Positions 21,770-32,735 of a stretch of DNA of 64,000 bases are shown here, one piece after another. The notes beneath the pieces are model-generated. The model had not been told where the DNA came from, made no database searches, and saw nothing but the letters and a program-made list of their open reading frames with translations. A program made the position numbers and the translations under genes. The number at the start of each line of letters is the position of its first letter. Position 1 is the stretch's first letter. This DNA is from Tetraselmis striata (Eukaryota > Chlorophyta > Chlorodendrophyceae > Chlorodendrales > Chlorodendraceae), in contig VCJN01002089.1 of assembly GCA_006384855.1 (NCBI GenBank), forward strand, positions 62,001 through 126,000, written 5' to 3'.

Positions 21770-24700
21770 ATGCCGGAAGGAGTGTCCGCCCGCGCGCCGC
21801 GCATTCCGTTGCCGCCCGTTTTCTCTGGTCAGACCAAGGGGTGGCGCCGCTGGAGGCACCAGATGGAGGCCTATTGCAACGCCACTGGCATGAAGCAGGC
21901 CATGATGATGAGTGAGCATGCCTCATCTGATCAGCACTTCAAGCTGTATGCAACCCTGACTGCGCTGCTCCCCGAGGAGCTCCTGGATGTCATCCGTCGG
22001 CACCTCAATGACAATGCTACCTCTGGAGGCCAAGCCTGGGCAGCTCTGCGCACCCGCTTTGAGGGAGGCCATCTTGGCAGGATCTCCGACATGTATGCGG
22101 TGCTCCAATCCGGTCAACAGCGCACCGAGACTGCGGAGGCATACTACCATCGCCTGGACAACGCCTTCTTGGACTTGGTGGCTGAGGCTGAGGAGCATGA
22201 GGATGTTGAAGCTCCATCACATAACCAAGTTGTGACTCAGTTCCTGGCTGGCCTCCGTCCCGAGTACGAGCCCATCATCGGTATCCTGCAGGTGACCGCG
22301 GAGCATGAGGGCCGCGCCATCACCTGGGAGGGTGACTGCCTCAAGCTGGCGCAGAACTACTCCAAGCGTATTGAGAAGAACCATGCATCGGAGCCATCTG
22401 CGGAGGGCTACATAGCCAGTGGTGGCACCAAGCGCTCCGCCCATCTGGCCACAGGCGATGGATCTGGACCTCGCCGCCTTGGTGCCCCTCTGCGCGGTGG
22501 ATGCTGGCAGTGCGGTGGGCCTCACTTCAAGCGGGACTGCCCGCAGCGCCCAAGAGGCAACAGGCGTCAAGCTGCTGCGGACCCGGCACCGGCGGCCTTT
22601 GTTGCTGATGAGGAGGAGGAGCATGTTGCTTTCATGGCTGAGAATGCCGGTAACACCCCACCTGCAAAGCGCGTTGCGCTGTCCCTGCTGGATGACGAGT
22701 GGGATGATTGGGCGCCGGAACCGGGCACCCTGCTGTATGACCTCTTCGGAGGGGAGTATGAGTCCGAGGAGGATGTGCGGCCGGCTGAGGCTGCTGGTGC
22801 TGTTGCTCAGGCGAATGAGCGCGAGCATGACCTGGACAGCCACAACATGGATGAGATCATATCGCTGTCTGGGCTGTCTGACTGCTTCGGCATGTCTGAT
22901 GATGAGGCGGGTAGTGCCTCTGGTGGCATGGGCGGCTCTGCCCGTGTTGTAACCAAGTCTGATTCCGCCTACTTGCTTGATGCGGTTGCTCTTGCGAGTG
23001 TTGTTGTCGATGCACGAGGGGCGTGCATGCTGGGGCTGAATGATGATCTCGGAAGCTACCCGGACATGTGGGTGAAGGACAGTGGGGCATATCCGCATAT
23101 GGTGGCTGACTCTGACAGCTTCGTGGAGTATGAGCAGCTTGCACCACCGGTTGAGGTGGGGGGTATTTGCTGTCTGGCGGTGGGCCGGGGGACGGTCTGG
23201 ATGGTTGTTCGAGCCGATGGCGGCGAAGTACGCAGTGTGCTTCGTGGGGTTCTGCATGTCCCGGACTTGCCGGGCAAAACAAAGCATGGCTACCGCAGGT
23301 TGTTTAGCCAGCGGTTGGCGCAGGAGCGTGGCGCTTCGTTTCATTACACGGCCAACGGGGACTCCATGGTCTTGCGCTCTGCTGGCCGTGATATGACGGT
23401 CCCTATCGGGCGCGCTCCGGGAAGCAACTTGTACGCTTTCCGCAGCAGAATACTACGGAGCGGGCGTGCGCCCAGCCCTGCGGATGTTGTTGCGCTGCAA
23501 GCTTGTGGGAAGTTGTCAAAGTTGCTGTGGCACAGACGTCTTGGCCATCTGCATGCTGCAGGCATGGATCGTTTGCTTGCGGAGAGCGTCTCGGGGATCA
23601 CGTTCGCGAAGGATGAGATACTGCCGTTTTGTGACTGTTGCGCGTTGGCGAAGTCTCACGAACAGCCGCGGTCGCGCATTGCGTCAAAGCGTCCTACTGG
23701 GCCACTGCAGAAGTTTGGAGCTGACATCTGGGGGCCAGTGGGTGTGACGTCCATTGGCGGGTTCCGTTACGTGTTTGGGATGACTGACTACTACTCGGCA
23801 TACGGCTGGGTGGTGTTCATGAAGTCCAAGGATGAGGCTCCGAGGGCTCTGCTGTTGGTGGTGCGAGCTATCAGGCGCGTGCATCCCCGATTCGGATACG
23901 ACAAGAGTACAGCTCGCCTGAGATTGGACAACGACTCAGTCTTCCAGAGTGCGGATTTTCGATCTGCATGCGATGGCCTGCACTTCGTTCCTGAGTTTTC
24001 TGCGCCATACTGCCAATGGCAGAATGGTCTGCAGGAGCGTATGTGGCTTACTCTGTCCGAGATGACGGTGGCTATGCTGCTACATGCTGGCCTGGGTCGT
24101 GAGTTCTGGGCGCTGGCCTTCTGTGCCGCGATGCACATCCGCAACAATGTCTACAGTCGGGGTGTCGGTTCTGTTCCCTACCGGCGTCACACTGGCAAGA
24201 CCCCAGATGTGGCTGGGTTGCGGGTGTTCGGCTGTCCAGCGTATGTGCACGTGGATGCCGGGAATAGGCGGAAGCTTGACGCCAAGGCCTTTCGCGGGGT
24301 CTTCGTTGGTTATGGGCAGGAATCTCACACCTACTTAGTGTGGAACCCAGCTACTCGCCGGGTGGTTGCAAGTCGGAATGTGATTTTCGATGAGGGTTGG
24401 CGTGATGCGGCTTCCAGCAGCAAGGGGGGCAGTGGGGGCGATGCTGCTGCAAGCCTTGAGATGTTCCCCCAATACCAGGCACTTCTCGATAACAGCGGGG
24501 TTGGCAGCACGTCCGACGCATCACGGCTGCAAGAGATAACCGAGGCTCACCAGCGTGTCGTGGATGAAACGGACGACGTTGAGGAGGAGCTTGAGATTGA
24601 GGAGGAGCCACTGACTGCGGAGGAACTGGAACTTGGACCGCAGCAACCCACGCTGGAGCTGACCCAGTTGGAGACGAACGAGGGAACCGACGATGGCGGG

Positions 24701-26407
24701 CAAGAGGAACCTTTAGTCCAGCGTGCTGAGAGGGACCCCTACCCTGCTCGTTCTCGCCGAGCTCCTGGGCAATGGTGGGTCGTGCATCCGGAAAACCCCA
24801 ACGACGACGCTGCAGCTATGATGGCCGCCGCATTCGCGGCAGTGACACAGGGTGTCGATGAGCCCATCACGCTCAAGCAGGCCCTGTCCGGACCGTTCAA
24901 GGAGCAATGGGCGCAAGCCGTAGAGTCAGAATTCAACTCGTTGGAGAAGCAGGGCACGTGGGTGGTGTGCGAGTTACCAGAGGAGCGAACAGCCATTCCC
25001 AGCAAATGGGTATTCAAGGTCAAATACAACGCTGATGGCAGTATCGCGCGCTTCAAGGCCCGACTGGTTGTCCAAGGCTGCCGTCAACGACATGGCATCG
25101 ACTATGCAGAGACTTTTGCACCGACCGTGAAGTTCACCACTATCCGAGTGCTGTTTGCGATTGCAGTACAATACGGTTGGAATATCCATCAGGTTGATGT
25201 CGACACGGCGTTCCTGTATGCTCCAGTGGAGGAGGAGATCTACATGAGGCCGCCGCCTGGCTATGAGCAGTACGATGCGAGAGGGCGGCCCATGGTCTTG
25301 CGCTTGTTGAAGAGCCTGTACGGGCTGAAGCAATCACCCCGAAATTGGCACAACACCTTGCATAAGTTCTTGGTGTGCTACGGGTTTCAGCAGCTCAAGT
25401 CCGACCCTGGCGCGTACGTCTACTGGCAGGGTGGGCAGTTGATCTGCATCCTGGTGGTGTACGTGGACGACATGATCTTTGCCTTCAAGGACGCAGTATG
25501 GGCCGCGGATTTCAAGACGGCATTAGGCGCCCGCTTTGACATCAAGGACTTGGGCGTCTGTGCCTGGGCGCTAGGCATGGCGGTGGAGCGAGACTGGGAC
25601 AATGCGACGCTGAAGGTGCATCAGGCCAAGTACATTGATGACATGGTGCACAAGTTCAACCTTGCTGACGCTTACGCTGTGAGCACCCCAGCGGAGGTTG
25701 GTGCCGATGTCCCCGGTAGCAACAAGCCGTTGGCTGCTGAGATGCCATATCAGGCCCTTGTGGGCAGCCTGCTGTACGCGATGGTGGCTACCCGCCCCGA
25801 CATTGCCGAAGCCGTGAGCAAGTTGTGCAGGGTGATGGCCAAGCCTGAAGAGCGCCACTGGCAGGCTGCCAAGCGAGTCCTGCGATACCTGAAGGGTACC
25901 AAAACCCTGGGGCTGACCTTCAGTGGGGGCAAGGCTGACGGCCTACTGCACGGGTACTGCGACGCCGACTGGGCTGGAGACGTGGTGTCACGACGCTCCA
26001 CCACTGGCTTCGTCTTCATGCTTTGTGGAGCTGCAGTGAGTTGGAAGTCGCAGCTGCAGGCCACTGTGGCGCTGTCAACGGCGGAGGCGGAGTACATGGC
26101 GTTGTGTGCTGCTGTGTGCGAGGCGCTGTTCTTGCGCGAGCTGCTGCGCGAGCTGTGTTGTGCTCAGTCCGAGGCCACAGTGATCTTCGAGGACAACCAG
26201 AGCTGCATTGCGCTGACGCGCAACCCCATGACCCATGGTCGCAGCAAGCACATCGCCATCAAGTACCACTTCACACGGGAGAAGGTGCTCAGCGGGGAGG
26301 TGGCAATTGAGTACTGCCCGACTGCACAGATGGTTGCGGATGCACTCACCAAGGCTCTGGGAAGGCTGAAGCACGCGGAGTTCGCCATGCAGATGTTGGG
26401 CGCGTGA
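21770..26407 (+). CDS. Copia gag-pol polyprotein
   Basis: Single frame of 1545 aa from the ATG at 21770; a TTG-led extension to 21746 is unnecessary. Domains in order: gag (GWRRWRHQMEAYCNATG, UBN2/DUF4219 style); a zinc knuckle CWQCGGPHFKRDC at about 245-257 with spacing CX2CX3HX4C, one residue short of the classic form; aspartic protease with DSGA at about 437; integrase with HRRLGH and CDCC zinc-binding pairs at about 588-640 and catalytic D652, D720, E756 (DD35E); Copia-type reverse transcriptase (KARLVVQG, VDTAFLYAPVEEEIYM, SLYGLKQSPRNW, YVDDM with Y at about 1231); and RNase H (CDADWAGD, STAEAEYMAL, EDNQS). The integrase-before-RT order defines Copia. There is no frameshift or stop between gag and pol, so Gag excess must arise another way, such as splicing or proteolysis. 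Confidence 0.95.
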   Translation: MPEGVSARAPRIPLPPVFSGQTKGWRRWRHQMEAYCNATGMKQAMMMSEHASSDQHFKLYATLTALLPEELLDVIRRHLNDNATSGGQAWAALRTRFEGGHLGRISDMYAVLQSGQQRTETAEAYYHRLDNAFLDLVAEAEEHEDVEAPSHNQVVTQFLAGLRPEYEPIIGILQVTAEHEGRAITWEGDCLKLAQNYSKRIEKNHASEPSAEGYIASGGTKRSAHLATGDGSGPRRLGAPLRGGCWQCGGPHFKRDCPQRPRGNRRQAAADPAPAAFVADEEEEHVAFMAENAGNTPPAKRVALSLLDDEWDDWAPEPGTLLYDLFGGEYESEEDVRPAEAAGAVAQANEREHDLDSHNMDEIISLSGLSDCFGMSDDEAGSASGGMGGSARVVTKSDSAYLLDAVALASVVVDARGACMLGLNDDLGSYPDMWVKDSGAYPHMVADSDSFVEYEQLAPPVEVGGICCLAVGRGTVWMVVRADGGEVRSVLRGVLHVPDLPGKTKHGYRRLFSQRLAQERGASFHYTANGDSMVLRSAGRDMTVPIGRAPGSNLYAFRSRILRSGRAPSPADVVALQACGKLSKLLWHRRLGHLHAAGMDRLLAESVSGITFAKDEILPFCDCCALAKSHEQPRSRIASKRPTGPLQKFGADIWGPVGVTSIGGFRYVFGMTDYYSAYGWVVFMKSKDEAPRALLLVVRAIRRVHPRFGYDKSTARLRLDNDSVFQSADFRSACDGLHFVPEFSAPYCQWQNGLQERMWLTLSEMTVAMLLHAGLGREFWALAFCAAMHIRNNVYSRGVGSVPYRRHTGKTPDVAGLRVFGCPAYVHVDAGNRRKLDAKAFRGVFVGYGQESHTYLVWNPATRRVVASRNVIFDEGWRDAASSSKGGSGGDAAASLEMFPQYQALLDNSGVGSTSDASRLQEITEAHQRVVDETDDVEEELEIEEEPLTAEELELGPQQPTLELTQLETNEGTDDGGQEEPLVQRAERDPYPARSRRAPGQWWVVHPENPNDDAAAMMAAAFAAVTQGVDEPITLKQALSGPFKEQWAQAVESEFNSLEKQGTWVVCELPEERTAIPSKWVFKVKYNADGSIARFKARLVVQGCRQRHGIDYAETFAPTVKFTTIRVLFAIAVQYGWNIHQVDVDTAFLYAPVEEEIYMRPPPGYEQYDARGRPMVLRLLKSLYGLKQSPRNWHNTLHKFLVCYGFQQLKSDPGAYVYWQGGQLICILVVYVDDMIFAFKDAVWAADFKTALGARFDIKDLGVCAWALGMAVERDWDNATLKVHQAKYIDDMVHKFNLADAYAVSTPAEVGADVPGSNKPLAAEMPYQALVGSLLYAMVATRPDIAEAVSKLCRVMAKPEERHWQAAKRVLRYLKGTKTLGLTFSGGKADGLLHGYCDADWAGDVVSRRSTTGFVFMLCGAAVSWKSQLQATVALSTAEAEYMALCAAVCEALFLRELLRELCCAQSEATVIFEDNQSCIALTRNPMTHGRSKHIAIKYHFTREKVLSGEVAIEYCPTAQMVADALTKALGRLKHAEFAMQMLGA

Positions 26408-26418
26408 TGACTGCATGG

Positions 26419-26428
26419 CGAGTGGGGG
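26419..26428 (+). promoter_or_regulatory. Copia polypurine tract
   Basis: Purine-rich GAGTGGGGG directly abuts the 3' LTR, in the place expected for plus-strand priming. Confidence 0.6.
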
Positions 26429-26947
26429 TGTTGTTTGATACCAGTCTTGCAGGCGTATGACCGGCTGTCTGGAGCCTTGACGCCTGCACACTCTCAGCAG
26501 TATCTGTAGACGGCGGAGCGATCGTACGGCTACGAGTACGAGGACGCGAGTACATCTCCGGCAGCAGACGTACATCGCGGAGCGGCTGTACATCTTCGAG
26601 TACGAGGACGCCCGTGCGAGCACAATCAAGATTCCGGTACTGCTGAGTATCAATGGTGGGCGCCATGCAGTACTAGAATATACTGCAGGATATCGGCCGA
26701 TGCAGAATATACTGCAGGATATCGGCCGATGCAGCAGCGGATACTGTATTGTACGGACATAGATAATGCCAATACTTAGGCTCGCATATATGCGTTAAGT
26801 ACTGGAGAATACAGTCAGCGCGCGATGGCGCAAGGTGGCGGATGCGCTAATGGCTGGCGTGCGCACCATGGCGTGCGGAGTATAAAGGCAGGGCGCGACC
26901 CGTTGTAAGAGACAGTCGTTCTTTTCCCTCACGCCCATATTTCAACA
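26429..26947 (+). repeat. Copia 3' LTR
   Basis: 519 bp, same ends and same internal 30-bp duplication as the 5' LTR. It is followed directly by the CCCAC target duplication. Confidence 0.93.
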
Positions 26948-26952
26948 CCCAC

Positions 26953-27965
26953 AATCGTTATTACGAGTATGTCACCAACCCGGGCAGAAGTCACGCTATG
27001 TCGGGTCAACGTGACATCGTTACAAGTCGTGAACAGCGGACATTATGTCAGGACCATATTAGTAAACATAACGATATATATCGTGTCAACGTTAAATCGT
27101 TGCAAGTGCGGTAGTAGTAATTAGCTTATCACCCATGGTCGTTGATCATACAAGTATGTCGCGTTGTTATCATCAACCCCGGACAATATGTCCGGACCGC
27201 ACAGTATTAGTCACGCTATATTGTGTCAACGATAAATCGTTACAAGTGCGGTATAGCTTTTTATTACCCACCATGATCGTTCATACGAGTATGTCACCAA
27301 TCCGGACAATAGTCAGCACGCTATATCGGGTCAACGTGACATCGTTACAAGTCGTGAACGCCGGACATTATGTCCCGGGCGACAGTAACGATATGCCGTG
27401 TCAACGATAAATCGTTACAGGTGATGTAGTATTTTATCATCCACGGTCGTTCATACAAGTTAGTATATGTCGATGTTATCATCAACCCTGGACAGAAAGT
27501 CCCGACCGCAAAGCGTTAGTCACGCTATATCGTGCCAACGATAAATCGTTACAGATGATGTAGCTTTTAGCACCCACGATCGTTCATACGAGTATGTCAC
27601 CAGCCCGGGCAGTAGTCACGATACATCGGGTCAACGTGACATCGTTACAAGTCGTGAACGCCGGACATGTCCCGACAGTACTAGTAACGATATATCGTGT
27701 CAACGATATTTCGTTACAAGGGCGGTAGTGTATTTTATCACTCGCGACCATTCATACGAGTATGGCCGTGTTATCGTGCTATCATCAACCCCGGACGACA
27801 GTGTTAGTAACGATATAATGTATCAACGATCTGTCGTTACAAGTACAGTAGTAAGTTACTTATCACCCACGTCATACAAGTATTCCATTATCAACGCCGG
27901 ACATTGTGTCCCTAGCGCACAAGAGTGTAGGTAACGATGTATTATGTCAACGTTAAATCGACACA
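26953..27965. repeat. ACGAT-core palindromic satellite, left arm
   Basis: Degenerate units of roughly 100-160 bp. Each has one or two cores of the form TCAACGATAAATCGTTACAA or TCAACGTGACATCGTTACAA, followed by GTGCGGTAG...TTATCACCCAC and a (T)ACGAGTATGTCACC or CATCAACCCCGGACA block. About ten cores can be counted. Each core is itself a near-palindrome (AACGAT...ATCGTT). No coding frame persists. Confidence 0.82.
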
Positions 27966-29200
27966 AGTGGCATGTTGTATACAAGGTGATGGATGGAGGC
28001 ATCGGCGGCGGCTGCGGAGGAGGCGGAGGTAGAGGAGGAGGCGGAGGAGGAGAAGCATGCCGACGGGAGGGGGGGGGTGTACTACAGATGTGAACAACAG
28101 AGACAAATATGGGCATATTCGCATGCACCGTAGCAGTTGATACCAGCATTATTGTAATTCAGTACCCACCTACTAGCTTTGCAAGGATCTGCGTGTCGTA
28201 GACTGGTGCGTTAGGTGATAGTTGGGAGGGCCGGGGGGGTGGGGGGGGGCAGACGGCATGCCTCATGTCAGCGCGGAAGTAAGCAGAGTATCAAAGCTGT
28301 GTGCACCTATTTATACTTAATGTGCACATACTGGGTCAAATTGTAATCACGTTTTATCGTTGCAACGAATACTCGTGCAAGGCCGCTGGTGAAAGCCGGA
28401 ATCTGAAGCGGGCGAGTCTAAAACGAGATGGATTTGACACGTGCATGAGTGCAATGTAATAACGGCGGTGGGAAATCATCCAGAGCAGGGTTGAGGTAGC
28501 ATGTAGAGTGACATTGTTGATATCAATCTGAAGATGCAACACATGTAATTCTGCCCGCAGCTCGCTGTCCGCTCCCCGTTGCCCGCCGCCGGCTGCCCGC
28601 TGCCTTCTCGCTCACATGCTGCCGTACCTGCGCAAACACGACTAATCGTGTTCACGATTACTCGTGTTTATCTTGCTTGCCCTAACGCCAGCCTATTTTC
28701 ACCCATGCGCACGATGTGTTGGACTATCACTATTGTGCGCTTCGGGCATCCCGCTTTCAATCCGGGGCTGATGAAGTTGATGAAAACGCGCAAGTCTTGG
28801 AAACCCTAAAGCCTACGGTGACAAGAAAACAACTATCTCACATGTAACGATTTACCCTTGACGCCACAACTCGTTACGAAGATTGTGTTGCGACGATATA
28901 CCGTTGCGCCGATGATAGATGGTGTTTATTACGCCGAAAAATACTGCAACGAATAATCGTGTGGCACGATACGTCGTCCATACAGGTCATGTAAGTTTTG
29001 CGCTCTGGCTCCGAAACCATGTAGTTATTGTGATGCGCCGCGGCGGGGTGTCGCGTGCATGCGGCGCAGAAGGCGGAGTTTGACGGACCGGATTGATGGG
29101 TGGTGGTGGTGGGGGGGATGGGGGGGATGTGTGATGAACCGACTCCATGGGAGTACGTTGGAGTGACATACTCAGGATGGGCGGCGTATCTCGGAAGATG
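27966..29200. repeat. left-arm middle: triplet tract, promoter-like spacer, palindromes
   Basis: Contains a GAG/GGC triplet tract (about 28000-28060), a G-run (28226-28252), and strong short palindromes such as CACGACTAATCGTG next to CACGATTACTCGTG (about 28636-28670). Each has its mirror image in the right arm. Short frames (62-76 codons) recur in both arms only because the DNA is duplicated. Confidence 0.65.
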
Positions 29201-30130
29201 TGCGATAGTATACGCAATGCGCTATCGCGGTGATTACCAAATTTAGGGTGCCCACGCGAAAATATATGACATAAGCATTATTGTCTCCCAAAATGGCGAG
29301 GGAATCGCAACATTGTATGTGCATTGACGACACCTTGCAACCCCGACGCCATTCTGGTAGATAATGTGTGACGTCGGGTACGGCTGTCAATATATATATG
29401 GTATTACACACCGTGTGACTATTATCACATGTGCCCGTGTGAAACCGGCGTCATGCATTACCTCCCAAAATGGCATAAGAATCGTAACACTGTATGTGCA
29501 ATGACGACACCTTGCAACCCCCGCGTTATTTTGGGAGATAATGTGTGAAGCCGGGTACGGCTGTCAATTTATGGTATTACACACCGTGTGATTATTACCA
29601 CATGTGGCCACGTGAAACCGGCGTCATGCATTATCTCCCAAAATATCCCCGGGGTTGCAAGGTGTCGTCATTGCACATACAATGCGACGATTCGTCCGCC
29701 GTTTTGGGGGATACTGCATGACGCCGGTTTCACATGGCCACTACATGTGATATTAGTCACACGGTGTGTAATACCATAAATTGACAGCCGTACCTGGCTT
29801 CACACATTATCTCCCAAAATAACGCGGGGGTTGCAAGGTGTCGTCATTGCACATACAGTGTTACGATTCGTACGCCATTTTGGGAGGTAATGCATGACGC
29901 CAGTTTCACATGGGCACATGTGGTAATAATCACACAATGTGTAATACCATAAAACGACAGTGAGCCGTACCCGGCGTCATACATTATCTACCAGAATGGC
30001 GTCGGGGTTGCAAGGTGCCGTCAATGCACATACAATGTTGCGATTCTTTCGCCATTTTGGGAGACAATAATGCTTATGTCATATATTTCGCGTGGGCACC
30101 CTAAATTTGGTAATCACCGCAATAGCGCGT
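29200..30130. repeat. core of the giant inverted repeat with nested inverted blocks
   Basis: The axis lies near 29672. A spacer of about 55 bp (29646-29700) separates the arms. Around it a block of about 170 bp recurs several times in both orientations; landmarks are TATCTCCCAAAAT, GCAATGACGACACCTTGCAA and TTACACACCGTGTGA. The core is therefore a palindrome of smaller repeats as well as the centre of the large one. Confidence 0.8.
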
Positions 30131-31328
30131 TGCGTATACTATCGCACATTTTCCGACATACGCCGCCCAACCTGCTGAGTATGTCACTCCAACGTACTCC
30201 CCTGAAGCCGGTTCATCACACCCCCACCCCCCCCCCACCCACCCACCCATCAATCCAGTTCGTCAACCTCCGCCTTCTGCGCCACATGCACGCGACACCC
30301 CGCCGCGGCGCATCACGATAACTACATGCATGGTTTTGGAGCCAGAGCGCAAGATTTATATGACCTGTGTGAACGAGTGAACGACGTATCGTTGACACGA
30401 TTATTCGTTGCAGTATTTTTTTCGGCGTAATAAACACCATCTATCATCGGCGCAACGGTATATCGTCGCAACACAATCTTAGGAACGATTTGTGGTGTCA
30501 ACGTTAAATCGTCACATGCAGCATGTGAGATAGTTGTTTTCTTGTCACCGTAGGCTTTAGGGTTTCCAAGACTTGCGCGTTTTCATCAACCTCATCAGCC
30601 CCGGATTGAAAGCGGGATGCCCGAAGCGCACAATAGTGATAGTCCAACACATCGTGCGCATGGGTGAAAATAGGTTGGCTTTAGGGCAAGCGAGCAAGAT
30701 AAACACGAGTAATCGTGAACACGATTAGTCGTGTTTGCGCAGGTACGGCAGCATGTGAGCGAGAAGGCAGCGGGCAGCGGGCGGCGGGCAACGGGGAGCG
30801 GACAGCGAGCTGCGGGCAGAATTACATGTGTTGCATCTTCAGGTGGATATCAACAATGCCACTCTACATGCTACCTCAACACTGCTCTGGATGATTTCCC
30901 ACCGCCGTTATTACATTGCACTCATGCACGTGTCAAATCCATCTCGTTTTAGACTCGCCCGCTTCAGATTCCGGCTTTCACCAGCGGCCTTACACGAGTA
31001 TTCGTTGCAACGATAAAACATGATTACAATTTGACCCAGTATGTGCACATTAAGTATAAATAGGTGCACACAGCTTTGATACTATGCTTACTTCCGCGCT
31101 GACACGAGGCATGCCGTCTCGCCCCCCCCCCCCCCCCCCCCCCCCGGCCCTCCCAACTATCACCTAACGCACAAGTCTACGACACGCAGATCCTTGCAAA
31201 GCTAGTAGGTGGGTACTGAATTACAATAATGCTGGTATCGACTGCTACGGTGCATGCGAATATGCCCATATGTGTCTCTTTTGTTCACAGCCGTAGTACC
31301 ACCCCCCCCCCCCCTCCCGTCGGCATGC

Positions 31329-31470
31329 TTCTCCTCCTCCTCCTCCTCCTCCTCCTCTACCTCAGCCTCCTCCTCTACCTCCGCCTCCTCCGCAGCCGCC
31401 GCCGATGCCTCAGATGCCTCCTCCTCCGTCTCCTCCTCCTCCTCCTCCGCTGCCGCCGATGCCTCCATCA
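31329..31470. repeat. CTC/CTT/CCG triplet repeat tract
   Basis: Trinucleotide-dominated tract. It gives Glu/Ala-rich minus-strand and Ser-rich plus-strand frames that are not considered real proteins. Confidence 0.8.
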
Positions 31471-31499
31471 CCCTATATACAACATGCCACTTGTATCGA

Positions 31500-32640
31500 T
31501 TTAACGTTGACATAATACATCGTTACCCACACTCTTGTGCGCTAGGGACACAATGTCCGGCGTTGATGATCGATGCAATATTTGTATGAACGTGGGTGAT
31601 AAGTAACTTACTACCGCACTTGTAACGACAGATCGTTGATACAATATATCGTTACTAACACTGTCCGGGGTTGATGATAGCACGATAACACGGCCATACT
31701 CGTATGAACTATCGCGGGTGATAACATACACTACCGCCCTTGTAACGAAATATCGTTGACACGATATATCGTTACTAGTACTGTCGGGACATGTCCGGCG
31801 TTCACGACTTGTAACGATGTCACGTTGACCCGATGTATCGTGACTACTGCCCGGGCTGGTGACATACTCGTATTTACGATCGTGGGTGCTAAAAGCTACA
31901 TCATCTGTAACGATTTATCGTTGACACGATATAGCGTGACTAACGCTTTGCGGTCGGGACTTTCTGTCCAGAGTCGATGATAACATCGACATATACTAAC
32001 TTTTATGAACGACCGTGGATGATAAAATACTACATCACCTGTAACGATTTATCGTTGACACGGCATATCGTTACTGTCGCCCGGGACATAATGTCCGGCG
32101 TTCACGACTTGTAACGATGTCACGTTGACCCGATATAGCGTGCTGACTATTGTCCGGATTGGTGACATACGCGTATGAACGATCATGGTGGGTAATAAAA
32201 AGCTATACCGCACTTGTAACGATTTATTGTTGACACAATATAGCGTGACTAATACTGTGCGGTCGGGACATATTGTCCGGGGTTGATGATAACAACGCGA
32301 CATACTTGTACGAACGACCGTGGGTGATAAATAATTACCACTACCGCACCTGCAACGATTTAACGTTGACACGATATAACGTTTCTAATACTGTTGGGAC
32401 ATACTTTCCGGCGTTCACGACTTGTAACGATGTCACGTTGACCCGATATAGCGTGACGTCTGTACGGGTTGGTGACATACTCGTAATAACGATTGGGTGA
32501 TAAAAAGCTACCGAACTTGTAACGATTTATCGTTGACGCGATATAGCGTGACTAACACTGTGCGGTCGGGACATATTGTCCGGGGTTCATGACATACTTG
32601 TATGAACGACCGTGGGTGATAAAATACTACCGTACCTGTT
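31500..32640. repeat. ACGAT-core palindromic satellite, right arm
   Basis: Mirror image of the left-arm array. It carries repeated TGTAACGATTTATCGTTGAC cores at intervals of about 100-160 bp. Confidence 0.82.
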
Positions 32641-32735
32641 CCCTTGCTATATCTTAATTGACCTCCGCCACAGTGCAACCTGACCAGTCCGCGTCCGGGA
32701 AGCATGCTCTCCGGTTTGGAGATTCGTCACAACTC

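Larger units (their letters stand above)
20293..26947 (+). mobile_element. complete Ty1/Copia LTR retrotransposon
   Basis: Two 519-bp LTRs (20293-20811 and 26429-26947), each TG...CA. They differ by eye at a single base, in the GTACTGGATAATAC (left) versus GTACTGGAGAATAC (right) segment. The element is flanked by the 5-bp target duplication CCCAC (20288-20292 and 26948-26952). It carries an internal-tRNA type primer-binding site, a polypurine tract and one uninterrupted gag-pol frame. The near-identical LTRs argue for a recent insertion, and all catalytic motifs are intact, so it could be active. Confidence 0.95.
19172..29645. repeat. left arm of giant inverted repeat (interrupted by Copia)
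   Basis: Without the Copia insertion (20293-26947 plus a 5-bp duplication) this arm is about 3.8 kb. It is matched over essentially its whole length by the reverse complement of 29700-33572. Checked landmarks: the outer end (AATAAACGTGTCTTCTCACT), the conserved frame at 19573, the ACGAT-rich satellite, the GAG/GGC triplet tract at 28000-28060, the CACGACTAATCGTG palindrome at 28640, and the central blocks. Divergence is by scattered substitutions and indels. Confidence 0.88.

Noticed and set aside
22217-23344. 375-codon minus-strand frame within Copia gag-pol
   Set aside because: Antisense shadow of a continuous, motif-rich plus-strand polyprotein.
26953-27965. CRISPR array
   Set aside because: Units are degenerate, palindromic, of uneven spacing and in eukaryotic nuclear DNA; spacers are not unique.
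31202-31589. Glu/Ala- or Ser/Leu-rich proteins on either strand
   Set aside because: They are translations of a triplet-repeat tract and differ between arms by tract length.
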